The translations under genes and the position numbers were made by a program. The notes beneath the pieces were generated by a model, which saw nothing but the letters and a program-made list of their open reading frames with translations, had not been told where the DNA came from and did not search any database. A stretch of DNA of 64,000 nucleotides from Ochrobactrum teleogrylli (GTDB lineage: Bacteria; Pseudomonadota; Alphaproteobacteria; Rhizobiales; Rhizobiaceae): NCBI RefSeq assembly GCF_006376685.1, contig NZ_VEWL01000012.1, positions 62,001 through 126,000 of the forward strand, in the 5' to 3' direction. Each line of letters opens with the position of its first letter. Positions within the stretch are counted from its first letter, which is position 1. This document shows positions 1 to 8,187 of this stretch, piece by piece.

Positions 1-2
1 TC

Positions 3-299
3 GCCAATAGTTTGCGCGACAGCTATCCTTGGATGCCCCGTCAGCTTGTGCACCATTACGGTCGCCTTTATGGCGCGCGGACCAAGGATGTCGTCGCCGG
101 TGCGGCTGGACTTTCAGGTCTTGGCCGCCATTTTGGCGGCAATCTTTACGAGGCCGAAATTCGCTATCTGGTCGCAAAGGAATGGGCGAAGACGGCACAA
201 GATATTCTCTACCGCCGCACCAAGCATTACCTGCATCTGACTGAAGCCGAACGCGCCGCCGTCACGGAATGGTTCGACAACACACATATTGCTGCCTGA
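3..299 (+). CDS. eryB: Erythritol-phosphate dehydrogenase EryB, C-terminal part
   Basis: The frame is open from the left edge and ends with TGA at 297-299, so only about the last 98 residues are present. The residues (for example SLRDSYPWMP, YGARTKDVV and LTEAERAAVTEWF) fit the C-terminal cap of FAD-dependent glycerol-3-phosphate dehydrogenase family enzymes. In Brucella, EryB oxidises L-erythritol 4-phosphate to a 3-tetrulose 4-phosphate at the membrane. Identity rests mainly on position: it directly precedes eryC and its stop codon overlaps the eryC ribosome binding site. The catalytic domain lies outside the window and cannot be checked. Confidence 0.8.
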   Translation, partial: ANSLRDSYPWMPRQLVHHYGRLYGARTKDVVAGAAGLSGLGRHFGGNLYEAEIRYLVAKEWAKTAQDILYRRTKHYLHLTEAERAAVTEWFDNTHIAA

Positions 300-306
300 G
301 GACGAC

Positions 307-1239
307 ATGGCCCTTACGCTCTCTTTGAACACCAACCCGCTGGTCAATCGCTTTGCCGAGCCTGATGATCTAATCGAAACAGTGGCCCGCGATCTCCGCC
401 TGCGCGATCTTCAGCTGACCCATGAATTCATCAATCCCAGCTGGCAGGCCTCCACGATCCGTCGCCTGACGCGCACGATGGACAAAACCCTGCAGCGAAC
501 AGGCGTTCGCGTAACATCGGGCATGACAGGGCCCTATGGTCGCCTCAATCACTTCGGCCATCCCGACCGCGAAGTGCGCCGCTATTATGTCGATTGGTTC
601 AAGACCTTTGCCGATATTATCGGCGACCTTGGCGGCAAATCGGTCGGCACACAGTTTGCGATCTTCCCATATAAAGACTTTGACAATCCCGCGCGTCGCG
701 AGGAGCTTATAGACATTGCAATCGACTGCTGGGCGGAAGTGGCGGACCATGCAGCCGGTGCCGGTTTGGATTATGTATTCTGGGAGCCGATGAGTATCGG
801 TCGGGAATTCGGCGAAACCATCGCCGAATGCATGAAACTTCAGGATCGCCTGACCGCTGCACATATGACGATCCCGATGTGGATGATGGCGGATATCGAC
901 CACGGCGATGTCACATCGGCCAATCCGGACGACTTTGACCCCTATGCCTGGGCACGCGCGGTGCCAAAAGTTTCGCCGATCATCCACATCAAGCAGAGCC
1001 TGATGGATAAGGGCGGCCATCGTCCGTTCACCGCGGCCTTCAACGCCAAGGGTCGCATTCAGCCGGAACCTTTGCTGAAGGCTTTCGCCGAGGGCGGTGC
1101 CCAAGACAATGAAATCTGCCTTGAACTTTCATTCAAGGAACGCGAACCGAACGACCGCGAAGTCATTCCGCAGATTGCGGAAAGTGTGGCTTTCTGGGCC
1201 CCGCACATTGACACCGGCGTCAAGGATTTGAAGATATAA
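307..1239 (+). CDS. eryC: Tetrulose 4-phosphate racemase EryC (TIM-barrel epimerase)
   Basis: A 310-residue protein of the sugar phosphate isomerase/epimerase (AP endonuclease 2-like TIM barrel) family. In Brucella EryC interconverts L- and D-3-tetrulose 4-phosphate in the cytoplasm, the third step of erythritol breakdown. Visible features are a conserved barrel with acidic and His metal-ligand candidates such as WEPMS (about residue 158), DIDHGD (about 199) and HIKQS (about 229). I chose ATG 307 because GAGG lies 5-8 bases upstream and the family begins MALTLSLN. A TTG at 289 in the same frame has no such site. It is tightly spaced after eryB and before eryD, so it is an operon member. Confidence 0.92.
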   Translation: MALTLSLNTNPLVNRFAEPDDLIETVARDLRLRDLQLTHEFINPSWQASTIRRLTRTMDKTLQRTGVRVTSGMTGPYGRLNHFGHPDREVRRYYVDWFKTFADIIGDLGGKSVGTQFAIFPYKDFDNPARREELIDIAIDCWAEVADHAAGAGLDYVFWEPMSIGREFGETIAECMKLQDRLTAAHMTIPMWMMADIDHGDVTSANPDDFDPYAWARAVPKVSPIIHIKQSLMDKGGHRPFTAAFNAKGRIQPEPLLKAFAEGGAQDNEICLELSFKEREPNDREVIPQIAESVAFWAPHIDTGVKDLKI

Positions 1240-1373
1240 AGAACGGCAGAATCCGACCGAAGCACCACGACGTTCGACAGGATAATGCTTCAAGTGAAAG
1301 ACCTTAAGGCGCGCGCCTCTGATAAGATCAGATTAAAACGCGCCTGACCTGCGAAGGGACCGGACAGCTCGAA

Positions 1374-2309
1374 ATGGCAGATGCAGACGATTCCCTCGCC
1401 CTTCGTGCAGCCTGGCTCCACTTTGTTGCAGGCATGACCCAGTCGGCTGTTGCCAAGCGCCTCGGGCTACCTTCCGTGAAGGCGCATCGTCTCATCGCCA
1501 AGGCGGTTGCGGACGGTGCCGTCAAGGTCACCATCGACGGCGACATTACCGAGTGTATCGATCTGGAGAACCGTCTCGCAGATCGATACGATCTCGATTA
1601 TTGCGAAGTCGTACCCGATATTGGTGAGGAAGGCCTGCCCCTCACCGCGCTTGGCCACGCGGGCGCGGATTTTCTTCGCCGCGAAATCGAACATGGCGAC
1701 CATGAGGTAATCGGTATCGGCCATGGCCGCACCCTGTCGGCTGCGGTCAACTATATGCCGCGCGTTGTGGCAAATGATTTGCGCTTTGTCTCGCTTCTCG
1801 GCGGCCTTACACGCAATTTCGCCGCCAATCCCCATGACGTGATGCATCGCATCGCGGAAAAAACCGGCATGCCTGCTTATGTGATGCCGGTGCCGTTCTT
1901 CGCCAACACGGCTGAAGATCGCGAAGTGCTGCTTGCCCAGCGTGGCGTCACTGCTGTTTTCGATATGGGATGCCGTGCAGAATTGAAAATAGTCGGGATC
2001 GGCACTGTGGATTCTCAGGCGCAACTCGTGACATCCGGCATGATCGAACTCGCCGAAGTCGAAGAAATCGCCTATCTCGGTGGCGTCGGCGAAATGCTCG
2101 GACATTTCTTCGATGCTAATGGCAAGCGACTGGAAACCGGTCTCACCGCACGCACCATCGCCGCGTCGGTTGAAAACGCGGATATGAGCCGCATTATCGC
2201 CCTTGCGGGCGGCTTGCCGAAAGCCGAAGCCATTCGAGCAGTCCTGAAAAGCGGGCGTCTTTACGGCCTGATCACCGATGAACGCACAGCCAAATTCCTC
2301 GTCGAATAG
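1374..2309 (+). CDS. eryD: Erythritol operon repressor EryD (SorC/DeoR family)
   Basis: A 311-residue SorC-type regulator. The N-terminus carries a helix-turn-helix at about residues 23-47 (MTQSAVAKRLGL followed by SVKAHRLIAKA). The rest is the sugar-binding domain shared with NagB-like isomerase folds, with the typical GIGHGRTLSAAV phosphate-binding loop near residue 120 and a late AGGLPKAEAI motif. In Brucella EryD represses eryABCD and erythritol relieves repression. It is the last gene of the ery operon, 134 bases after eryC; that gap contains only weak GC-rich inverted elements near 1309-1350. A second SorC regulator of different sequence lies at 7195. Confidence 0.9.
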   Translation: MADADDSLALRAAWLHFVAGMTQSAVAKRLGLPSVKAHRLIAKAVADGAVKVTIDGDITECIDLENRLADRYDLDYCEVVPDIGEEGLPLTALGHAGADFLRREIEHGDHEVIGIGHGRTLSAAVNYMPRVVANDLRFVSLLGGLTRNFAANPHDVMHRIAEKTGMPAYVMPVPFFANTAEDREVLLAQRGVTAVFDMGCRAELKIVGIGTVDSQAQLVTSGMIELAEVEEIAYLGGVGEMLGHFFDANGKRLETGLTARTIAASVENADMSRIIALAGGLPKAEAIRAVLKSGRLYGLITDERTAKFLVE

Positions 2310-2323
2310 CGAACGTGAAAACG

Positions 2324-2366
2324 TCACAAAATCACATTTATTGTAGATTTTTTTGTGATTTTGTGA
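2324..2366. promoter_or_regulatory. Paired EryR-type operator in front of eryR
   Basis: Two exact 13-base copies in inverted orientation, TCACAAAATCACA at 2324-2336 and TGTGATTTTGTGA at 2354-2366, have centres 30 bases apart, or about three helical turns. TTGTAG at 2341-2346 and TGATTT at 2364-2369, 17 bases apart, could be the promoter, in which case the right copy overlaps the -10 region. Twelve of the 13 bases recur at 6903-6914 in front of fbp. I infer that the DeoR-type regulator encoded just downstream binds here and autoregulates. Confidence 0.7.
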
Positions 2367-2376
2367 TTTATCGTCG

Positions 2377-3171
2377 TTGAATGTTTCGCGAGACAGATCG
2401 GACACAAGCGTGAAGCGCGACGACAGAAGACAGGCGATCATAAATTTACTGATTGAGAATCAGTCCGTCGATCTTGACGATCTGTCGGATCGCTTTGCCG
2501 TGTCCAAAATGACAATCCATCGCGATCTGGATTCGCTGGAAGAATCCGGTGTTTTGCGCAAGGTTCGCGGCGGCGCGACAATGGATGCAGGCTCGCAATT
2601 CGAAAGCGATTTTCGATTTCGCGTGCGCCAGGACAATGAAGCCAAGCTTCAGATGGCCAGAGCGGCACTGGAACTGATCGAGCCGGGCATGACCGTCATG
2701 ATCAATGACGGTTCCACGGCTGCGGTTCTGGGCGGGCTTTTTCCCGAAAAGCGGCCGCTGACCGTCATCACCAATAACGCGGTCATCATCGATGAGCTGA
2801 AAGGCGAAAGCGGGATCAATCTCATTGCTCTCGGCGGTGTTTTCTCGCCCAAGTTCAACGCTTTTTTCGGCCTGTTGACGGAAGAGGCACTGTCACATCT
2901 GAGTGCCGACATCGCCTTCATTTCGACACCCGCCGTCAATGGCAGACTCGTATATCATATGGACGAAAATGTCGTGCGCACCAAACGCGCAATGACCGCT
3001 TCGGCGACACGCACCTGCCTTCTGGTCAATCATCAGCGCTTCGGGCGCCCCGCTTTACATGTCATGGCCGACCTCGCCGATTTCGATGCCATCATCACCG
3101 ATACATCCCCTGGCCGCGAAATCACAGCCGAGCTGGAACAGGCTGGGATCAAACTGACAATAGCAGACTAG
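2377..3171 (+). CDS. eryR: DeoR-family regulator of the ery region
   Basis: A DeoR-family repressor. An N-terminal winged helix (AIINLLIENQSVDLDDLS, then RFAVSKMTIHRDLDSLEE) is followed by the VRGGA hinge and the DeoR C-terminal effector domain with INDGST and TVITNN loops, which bind sugar phosphates. The span given starts at TTG 2377. GTG 2410 is an alternative that yields 253 residues beginning KRDDRRQ, closer to typical DeoR starts. It heads the eryR-eryH-eryI transcription unit: the next start is 17 bases after its stop. The double operator immediately upstream suggests autoregulation. Confidence 0.85.
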   Translation: MNVSRDRSDTSVKRDDRRQAIINLLIENQSVDLDDLSDRFAVSKMTIHRDLDSLEESGVLRKVRGGATMDAGSQFESDFRFRVRQDNEAKLQMARAALELIEPGMTVMINDGSTAAVLGGLFPEKRPLTVITNNAVIIDELKGESGINLIALGGVFSPKFNAFFGLLTEEALSHLSADIAFISTPAVNGRLVYHMDENVVRTKRAMTASATRTCLLVNHQRFGRPALHVMADLADFDAIITDTSPGREITAELEQAGIKLTIAD

Positions 3172-3187
3172 GAAAGAGCATTTGGGA

Positions 3188-3958
3188 ATGGCCAGATTTT
3201 GGGTTGGAACGAGCTGGAAAATGAACAAGACGCTGGCGGAAGCGCGGGCCTTTGCCGACGCGCTGAAGGCCGCTGACGGCGAACGATCAGCTGATATTCA
3301 GCGTTTCATCATTCCGCCCTTCACTGCTGTGCGCGAAGTGAAGGAAATCCTGTCCGACACATCGGTAAAGGTCGGCGCACAAAACATGCATTGGGCTGAT
3401 AAAGGCGCATGGACCGGTGAAATTTCTCCGCTGATGCTCAAAGACTGCAATCTCGACATTGTGGAACTCGGCCATTCCGAGCGGCGCGAGCATTTCGGCG
3501 AGACCAACGAGACTGTTGGCCTCAAGGTTGAAGCTGCGGTGCGCCACGGGCTGATCCCGCTGATCTGCATCGGCGAGACCTTGGAGGACCGTGAAAGCGG
3601 TCGGGCGGCAGAGGTTCTCGCGGAAGAAGTGCGCGGCGCGCTGTCCAAATTGTCGGACGAGCAAAAGCAGGCCGAAATCCTGTTCGCTTATGAGCCCGTC
3701 TGGGCCATCGGCGAAAACGGCATTCCCGCTTCCGCCGACTATGCCGATGCCCGACAGGCAGAAATTATCGCTGTCGCTGAAGACATTGTCGGTCGCCGCG
3801 TTCCCTGCCTTTACGGCGGTTCAGTCAATCCCGGCAACTGCGAAGAACTGATCGCCTGCCCGCATATTGATGGCCTCTTCATCGGACGCTCCGCCTGGAA
3901 CGTCGAGGGCTATCTCGACATTCTGGCCAAATGCGCAGCCAAGATTCAAGTGAATTGA
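3188..3958 (+). CDS. eryH: D-3-tetrulose 4-phosphate isomerase EryH (TpiA2)
   Basis: A 256-residue member of the triosephosphate isomerase family. In Brucella EryH converts D-3-tetrulose 4-phosphate to D-erythrulose 4-phosphate. Visible catalytic elements are Lys11 in SWKMN, the histidine in ELGHSERR (about residue 97), the glutamate in FAYEPVWAIG (about 169) and the GGSVNPGN phosphate loop. The usual GNWKMN of true triosephosphate isomerases reads GTSWKMN, so the active-site Asn is replaced by Ser, which may reflect the larger substrate. ATG 3188 is preferred over TTG 3182. It lies between eryR and eryI in one operon. Confidence 0.9.
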   Translation: MARFWVGTSWKMNKTLAEARAFADALKAADGERSADIQRFIIPPFTAVREVKEILSDTSVKVGAQNMHWADKGAWTGEISPLMLKDCNLDIVELGHSERREHFGETNETVGLKVEAAVRHGLIPLICIGETLEDRESGRAAEVLAEEVRGALSKLSDEQKQAEILFAYEPVWAIGENGIPASADYADARQAEIIAVAEDIVGRRVPCLYGGSVNPGNCEELIACPHIDGLFIGRSAWNVEGYLDILAKCAAKIQVN

Positions 3959-3986
3959 GAATTCAGACTAGTTAAGGAGTGAGATC

Positions 3987-4442
3987 ATGAAAATTGCAGT
4001 AGCAGGAGACAGCGCTGGCGAAGGTCTGGCCAAGGTTCTCGCCGACCACCTCAAGGACCGTTTCGAGGTTTCGGAAATCTCGCGCACCGAGGCTGGCGCC
4101 GACGCGTTCTACGCCAATCTTTCCGACCGCGTTGCATCGGCTGTTCTGGACGGCACCTATGACCGCGCCATTCTCGTCTGTGGCACCGGTATCGGCGTCT
4201 GCATCGCGGCCAACAAGGTTCCCGGCATTCGCGCAGCGCTGACGCATGACACCTATTCGGCTGAACGCGCCGCCTTGTCCAACAATGCCCAGATCATCAC
4301 CATGGGTGCGCGCGTGATCGGATCGGAAGTCGCCAAGACCATCGCCGATGCGTTTCTCGCCCAGACCTTTGACGAAAACGGTCGCTCGGCTGGAAACGTG
4401 AACGCCATCAACGATGTCGACGCCAAGTACAACAAGTGCTGA
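3987..4442 (+). CDS. eryI: D-erythrulose 4-phosphate isomerase EryI (RpiB family)
   Basis: A 151-residue RpiB/LacAB-type isomerase. In Brucella EryI turns D-erythrulose 4-phosphate into D-erythrose 4-phosphate, which enters the pentose phosphate pathway. The family's catalytic cysteine is visible as Cys65 in LVCGTGIG, and the anion-hole and phosphate segments [12 protein letters not shown] and GARVIG follow. The start at ATG 3987 has AAGGAG at 3974-3979. It is the last gene of the eryR-eryH-eryI unit and runs into a strong terminator hairpin at 4468-4495. Confidence 0.92.
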   Translation: MKIAVAGDSAGEGLAKVLADHLKDRFEVSEISRTEAGADAFYANLSDRVASAVLDGTYDRAILVCGTGIGVCIAANKVPGIRAALTHDTYSAERAALSNNAQIITMGARVIGSEVAKTIADAFLAQTFDENGRSAGNVNAINDVDAKYNKC

Positions 4443-4467
4443 TTTAGTCGTCAGGACTGACGATAAA

Positions 4468-4495
4468 AAAAGCGGACGGGAAACCGTCCGCTTTT
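4468..4495. terminator. Bidirectional intrinsic terminator between eryI and fba
   Basis: A perfect 12-base stem, AAAAGCGGACGG (4468-4479) and CCGTCCGCTTTT (4484-4495), with a GAAA loop. It has T residues on its right and A residues on its left, so it can stop transcription from both converging genes. Confidence 0.92.
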
Positions 4496-4517
4496 ATTTT
4501 TACAGCAAGCTTAAAGC

Positions 4518-5582
4518 TTAGCTGAACTTCGGATCAAGCGAGCCGTCGAGATAGCGCTTCGCCATATCGGCAAGCGGTATCGGACGGATAGAGGATGCGT
4601 GTCCGGCGGTGCCGAACTGCTCGAAACGATCCTTGCAAAGCTTGGTCATCGCGGCCATCGCTGGCTTCAGATATTTGCGCGGGTCGAACTCGCTTGGGTC
4701 TTCCTGCAGGATGCGGCGGATCTGGCCGGTCATTGCCATGCGGTTATCCGTGTCGATATTGATCTTGCGCACGCCGTGCTTGATGCCGCGCTGGATTTCC
4801 TCGACCGGCACACCCCAGGTCGGCTTCATCTTGCCGCCGAACTTGTTGATGATTTCCTGAAGGTCTTCCGGCACAGACGACGAACCATGCATGACAAGAT
4901 GCGTGTTCGGCAGCTTGCGATGAATTTCTTCGATCACATTCATGGCCAGCACGGAACCGTCCGGCTTGCGGCTGAACTTATATGCGCCGTGCGAGGTGCC
5001 CATGGCAATTGCCAGTGCATCGACTTTGGTTTCGCGGACGAATTTCACCGCTTCATCCGGATCGGTCAGAAGCTGATCATGCGAGAGCTTGCCTTCCGCG
5101 CCGTGGCCGTCTTCCGCATCGCCCATACCGGTTTCCAGCGAACCGAGAACACCCAGTTCACCTTCCACCGAAATACCGCCGAGATGCGACATTTCGCTGA
5201 CGCGGCGGGTGACCGAGACGTTATAGTCCCAATCGGCAGGCGTCTTGCCGTCAGCTTTAAGCGAGCCGTCCATCATCACCGAGGTGAACCCGGCCTGGAT
5301 GGCCGTCATGCAGGTAGCAGCTTCATTGCCGTGATCGAGATGGACGCAAACCGGAATATGCGGATAGATTTCCGTCACTGCATCCATCATGTGTCGGAGC
5401 ATAATATCATTGGCATAAGAACGCGCACCGCGGGATGCCTGCAAGATAACCGGCGCATCGACGGCATTTGCCGCTTCCATGATCGCCAGCGCCTGCTCCA
5501 TATTGTTGATGTTGAATGCCGGAACGCCATAGCCTTTTTCGGCTGCATGATCGAGCAATTGACGCAGTGTGATGCGTGCCAT
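4518..5582 (-). CDS. fba: Class II fructose-bisphosphate aldolase
   Basis: A 354-residue zinc-dependent (class II, CbbA-like) aldolase joining dihydroxyacetone phosphate and glyceraldehyde 3-phosphate to fructose 1,6-bisphosphate. Visible motifs are VHLDHG at about residues 80-85 with zinc and catalytic His/Asp residues, [36 protein letters not shown] and NIDTD. It lies 25 bases downstream of fbp on the same strand, so the pair is an fbp-fba operon that supports gluconeogenesis while the cell grows on erythritol. It converges on eryI and shares its terminator. Confidence 0.95.
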   Translation of the reverse strand: MARITLRQLLDHAAEKGYGVPAFNINNMEQALAIMEAANAVDAPVILQASRGARSYANDIMLRHMMDAVTEIYPHIPVCVHLDHGNEAATCMTAIQAGFTSVMMDGSLKADGKTPADWDYNVSVTRRVSEMSHLGGISVEGELGVLGSLETGMGDAEDGHGAEGKLSHDQLLTDPDEAVKFVRETKVDALAIAMGTSHGAYKFSRKPDGSVLAMNVIEEIHRKLPNTHLVMHGSSSVPEDLQEIINKFGGKMKPTWGVPVEEIQRGIKHGVRKINIDTDNRMAMTGQIRRILQEDPSEFDPRKYLKPAMAAMTKLCKDRFEQFGTAGHASSIRPIPLADMAKRYLDGSLDPKFS

Positions 5583-5607
5583 TTTTCAGTCTCCCTACCA
5601 GTCGCGG

Positions 5608-6633
5608 TCAGATGCGCTCACGCGCGTAATATTCACCCAGAACATCCACCTCTTCAGCAACGCCAAACACGAGCGCGCTTCGCTCATGGTAGGATTGCGG
5701 CAGAATATCAAGAATAGCGGTTGAACCGTTGGTCGCTTTTCCGCCTGCTTCCCGGCAAAGGAAAGCGATCGGATTTGCTTCATAAACGAGCCGCAGGCGG
5801 CCCTTTTCATAGCCCGCACGGCGATCATCCACATAGAAGAAGAGGCCGCCGCGCTGCATGATGCGATGCATGTCGCCAACGGCGGCGCCGAGCCAGCGCA
5901 TGTTGAAATTGCGACCGCGCGGCCCGTCCTTACCAAGGAAGACGTCATTCACATAGGCCTGCATGCCCGCAGAAAGATGCCGCTGAACGGATGCGTTGAA
6001 CGCAATATCCGACGCGCGTTCTGGCAGGGTCACGTTGCGGCGCGTAATCTGGAATAGTTCGCTCGCCGGATCGAAGGTGGCGAAAATCACGCCATCGCCA
6101 ACCGAAAAGCAGAGATCGACAGAATTGCCGTAGGATACATATCCTGCTGCAATCTGCCTGTTGCCCGGCTGCAGGAAGGGTTCGTCCGTATCAGCGGGGA
6201 AGAACGAGAAAATCGTGCCAAGCGGCGCGCCGAGACCAACATTGCCGGAACCGTCCAGCGGGTCGATGGCAACCGCAATCAGACCATCAGCCTTGCCTGC
6301 CACGGGCAGATCGGCTTCTTCCGATAAAACGGAGGCCGCACCCGCTTCGATCAGCAAATCAACAAACAGATTGTGCGAACCGACATCGATGCTTTTCTGC
6401 TGATCCTGATCGCTGTTGACGCCAACAAGCTTTCCCGGATCACCCGGCAACGAACCGCGTGCAATGCGCCCGGCAAGCCTGCTCGATCCGGCCAGAATGG
6501 CCTTGATCGCATTGGCTGTCGCCAGTCGCAGAACATCTTGCCCTGCCCAGCCATCGAGATAGTTTCCAACGGTATCAGCCTCGACGCGGTCATTATCGCC
6601 AGCCAGAACCAGCGGCGCAAAATTGCCAGCCAT
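5608..6633 (-). CDS. fbp: Class I fructose-1,6-bisphosphatase
   Basis: A 341-residue enzyme that hydrolyses fructose 1,6-bisphosphate to fructose 6-phosphate. The class I signature is clear: LSEEAD at about residues 103-108 and the metal site DPLDGSGN at 124-131, then GTIFSFFP and a late ARRAGYEKGR-like substrate loop. These motifs place it with class I Fbp rather than GlpX (class II). It is the first long gene of the fbp-fba operon. A TATAAT box at 6887-6892 (minus strand) and an EryR-like site at 6903-6914 lie upstream, giving a long leader that holds a small ORF. Confidence 0.93.
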   Translation of the reverse strand: MAGNFAPLVLAGDNDRVEADTVGNYLDGWAGQDVLRLATANAIKAILAGSSRLAGRIARGSLPGDPGKLVGVNSDQDQQKSIDVGSHNLFVDLLIEAGAASVLSEEADLPVAGKADGLIAVAIDPLDGSGNVGLGAPLGTIFSFFPADTDEPFLQPGNRQIAAGYVSYGNSVDLCFSVGDGVIFATFDPASELFQITRRNVTLPERASDIAFNASVQRHLSAGMQAYVNDVFLGKDGPRGRNFNMRWLGAAVGDMHRIMQRGGLFFYVDDRRAGYEKGRLRLVYEANPIAFLCREAGGKATNGSTAILDILPQSYHERSALVFGVAEEVDVLGEYYARERI

Positions 6634-6639
6634 TATTAT

Positions 6640-6768
6640 TCACCTTGCTCCAGAAGAAATTTCGCCGAGCATCGACGCGGAAGCGCCGAAGCCGTTCGTG
6701 CCAATCACTTCCTCTCCGATGCAGTTTGCCAGTTGCAGCATGTCGAATACGGGTGAGGCGAAATTCAT
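6640..6768 (-). CDS. Candidate small leader ORF upstream of fbp
   Basis: A 42-codon reading frame starting MNFASPVFDML and ending ISSGAR, with AAGGAGG 8 bases in front of its ATG. Its stop lies 6 bases before the fbp start, and GGAGCAAGG at its end can serve as the fbp ribosome binding site, so translation could be coupled. The frame stays open further upstream to 6858, but the start there has a poorer site. I recognise no family. It may be a real small protein, a regulatory leader peptide or chance. Confidence 0.35.
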   Translation of the reverse strand: MNFASPVFDMLQLANCIGEEVIGTNGFGASASMLGEISSGAR

Positions 6769-6886
6769 GGCGGCAACCTCCTTGCCAATCACTGATTTTT
6801 TGCCTGCCGCACGCATATTCGTGAGAAAGGTCAGCAGGCCAGAGCCCACTAACATCATCCTGAGATATTAACAACGTGGCTATAAC

Positions 6887-6914
6887 ATTATAACGATTTA
6901 AATGTGATTTTGTG
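6887..6914 (-). promoter_or_regulatory. fbp-fba promoter with EryR-like operator
   Basis: On the minus strand a perfect TATAAT (6892 down to 6887) lies just downstream of the 12-mer TGTGATTTTGTG (6903-6914 as read on plus), which matches 12 of 13 bases of the operator copies at 2324-2366. A factor bound here would cover the upstream part of the promoter. The site also lies about 290 bases upstream of the divergent SorC regulator. I infer joint control of fbp-fba with the ery genes. Confidence 0.55.
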
Positions 6915-7194
6915 TTCAATTTTTTTATTTCGTGATCGTTGGCAATTAGCCATCTCCTTGTAATCATTATGTTTCGGCGACACCGCTCCTTTCCGGAGAT
7001 TCCGGGCCGCATCATGTTGCAAAGCGAGTCGCCGCCTCATTGTGCCCGATACCGCCTTTGAAAGAAGTCATGTTCCATTCCATGCCTGAACAAGCGTCCT
7101 GCCTTTGCGAAACTGGCCGGTTGCCAGCATTGATATGCCTGCTATGAGTGGAGATACTGTTTCGAGATAGATTGCAGCTGAAGGCGCGCGCAAT

Positions 7195-8166
7195 GTGCAA
7201 GGCACGGAAATGAACGAGGATTTCGGATCGCTGGATGACGAGCTGGAGCGCGCGCGCGTTGCCTGGCTCTATTTTATCGGTGGGCAGACCCAGCAAGAAA
7301 TTGCACAGCGGATGAACATCACCCGGCTCAAGGTCAACAAGATCATCGGGCATGTGCGTGAGTCGGGACAGGTGCAAGTCAACGTCAACCTGCCATTGAC
7401 AGACTGCATTGAACTGGCTGAGAAGGTAGCGGCGCGATACGATCTGGTCGAGGCGGTCGTCGTGCCCGATCTCAACGATTATATCGAGCAGAAGCGGGTT
7501 ATCGGCGAAGCCGCGGGCACAATGGCGTCGGAACTGATTGAAGGGCGCGACATGGGCGTCGGGATCGGCTCTGGCAGAACCTTGAGCTTTGCGGTTCGCA
7601 GGCTCCATCTGCGTCCCAAGCCCGAGAGCTGGGTTGTCGGATTAACAGGCGGCGTCACCAGCGGTTCAGCGACAAACACGTTCGAAGTGGCAACGGATTT
7701 TGCCCGCGCATTGGGCGTGGAATGTCACTACCTGACCGCGCCGATCTATTGCGCAAACCCGGAAAGCCGCAATGCGCTGCTGCTCAATGATGAGCTGACC
7801 GATGTTCTGGCCAGAACTGAGATTGCCGATATCGGGCTTGTTTCGTGCGGCCCGCTGACGCAAGAAACGTCGCTGACACATATCCGGGTTGTCAAAGATA
7901 ATCTCGATACGGTGCTGAAACTTGGCGCAGTCGGAGAATTCATGGGCTGCTTTCTCGACGCTCGGGGACGACCGATCGAACATTTTCTCAATGATTCAAT
8001 TATCGCTCTGCCGCCGGACAAGCTGAAACTCAAACCCGTCTCGGTTCTTGTTTCTGGTGGTCTCAATAAAATTCCAATCATCCGCGCCATATTGCGCGGC
8101 GGATATGTCAATCGCCTCGTCACCAATGAAGGCGTCGCCCGGGCTTTGTTGCAGGGGCCGCGTTAA
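7195..8166 (+). CDS. SorC-family sugar-responsive regulator
   Basis: About 320 residues with an N-terminal helix-turn-helix (GQTQQEIAQRMNI then LKVNKIIGHVRES, about residues 28-58) and the SorC sugar-binding domain, including GIGSGRTLSFAV near residue 123, TGGVTSGSA and a late SGGLNKIPII. It is a paralogue of EryD by architecture but differs in sequence. GTG 7195 or ATG 7210 could be the start. It converges on the DhaKL gene, with 21 bases between the stops, so it most likely controls the kinase/transporter operon in response to a phosphorylated sugar. The effector cannot be read from sequence. Confidence 0.85.
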   Translation: MQGTEMNEDFGSLDDELERARVAWLYFIGGQTQQEIAQRMNITRLKVNKIIGHVRESGQVQVNVNLPLTDCIELAEKVAARYDLVEAVVVPDLNDYIEQKRVIGEAAGTMASELIEGRDMGVGIGSGRTLSFAVRRLHLRPKPESWVVGLTGGVTSGSATNTFEVATDFARALGVECHYLTAPIYCANPESRNALLLNDELTDVLARTEIADIGLVSCGPLTQETSLTHIRVVKDNLDTVLKLGAVGEFMGCFLDARGRPIEHFLNDSIIALPPDKLKLKPVSVLVSGGLNKIPIIRAILRGGYVNRLVTNEGVARALLQGPR

Positions 8167-8187
8167 GCAACCCCTGCAAGCAATTGC

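Noticed and set aside
1305..1355. GC-rich inverted elements (GGCGCGCGCC and ACGCGCC) between eryC and eryD
   Set aside because: The arms do not form a long continuous stem and no T-tract follows, so a terminator call is not supported.
1467..2441. A 324-codon open frame opposite eryD
   Set aside because: It is an antisense shadow of eryD and runs through the eryR operator; the composition is not protein-like.
4599..5717. A 372-codon open frame on the plus strand opposite fba and part of fbp
   Set aside because: It is rich in His, Arg and Ala with no family features and is the complement of well-conserved aldolase sequence; it is a by-product of GC-rich codon use.
5608..6633. Annotation of this phosphatase as GlpX (class II)
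   Set aside because: LSEEAD and DPLDGSGN are class I Fbp motifs.
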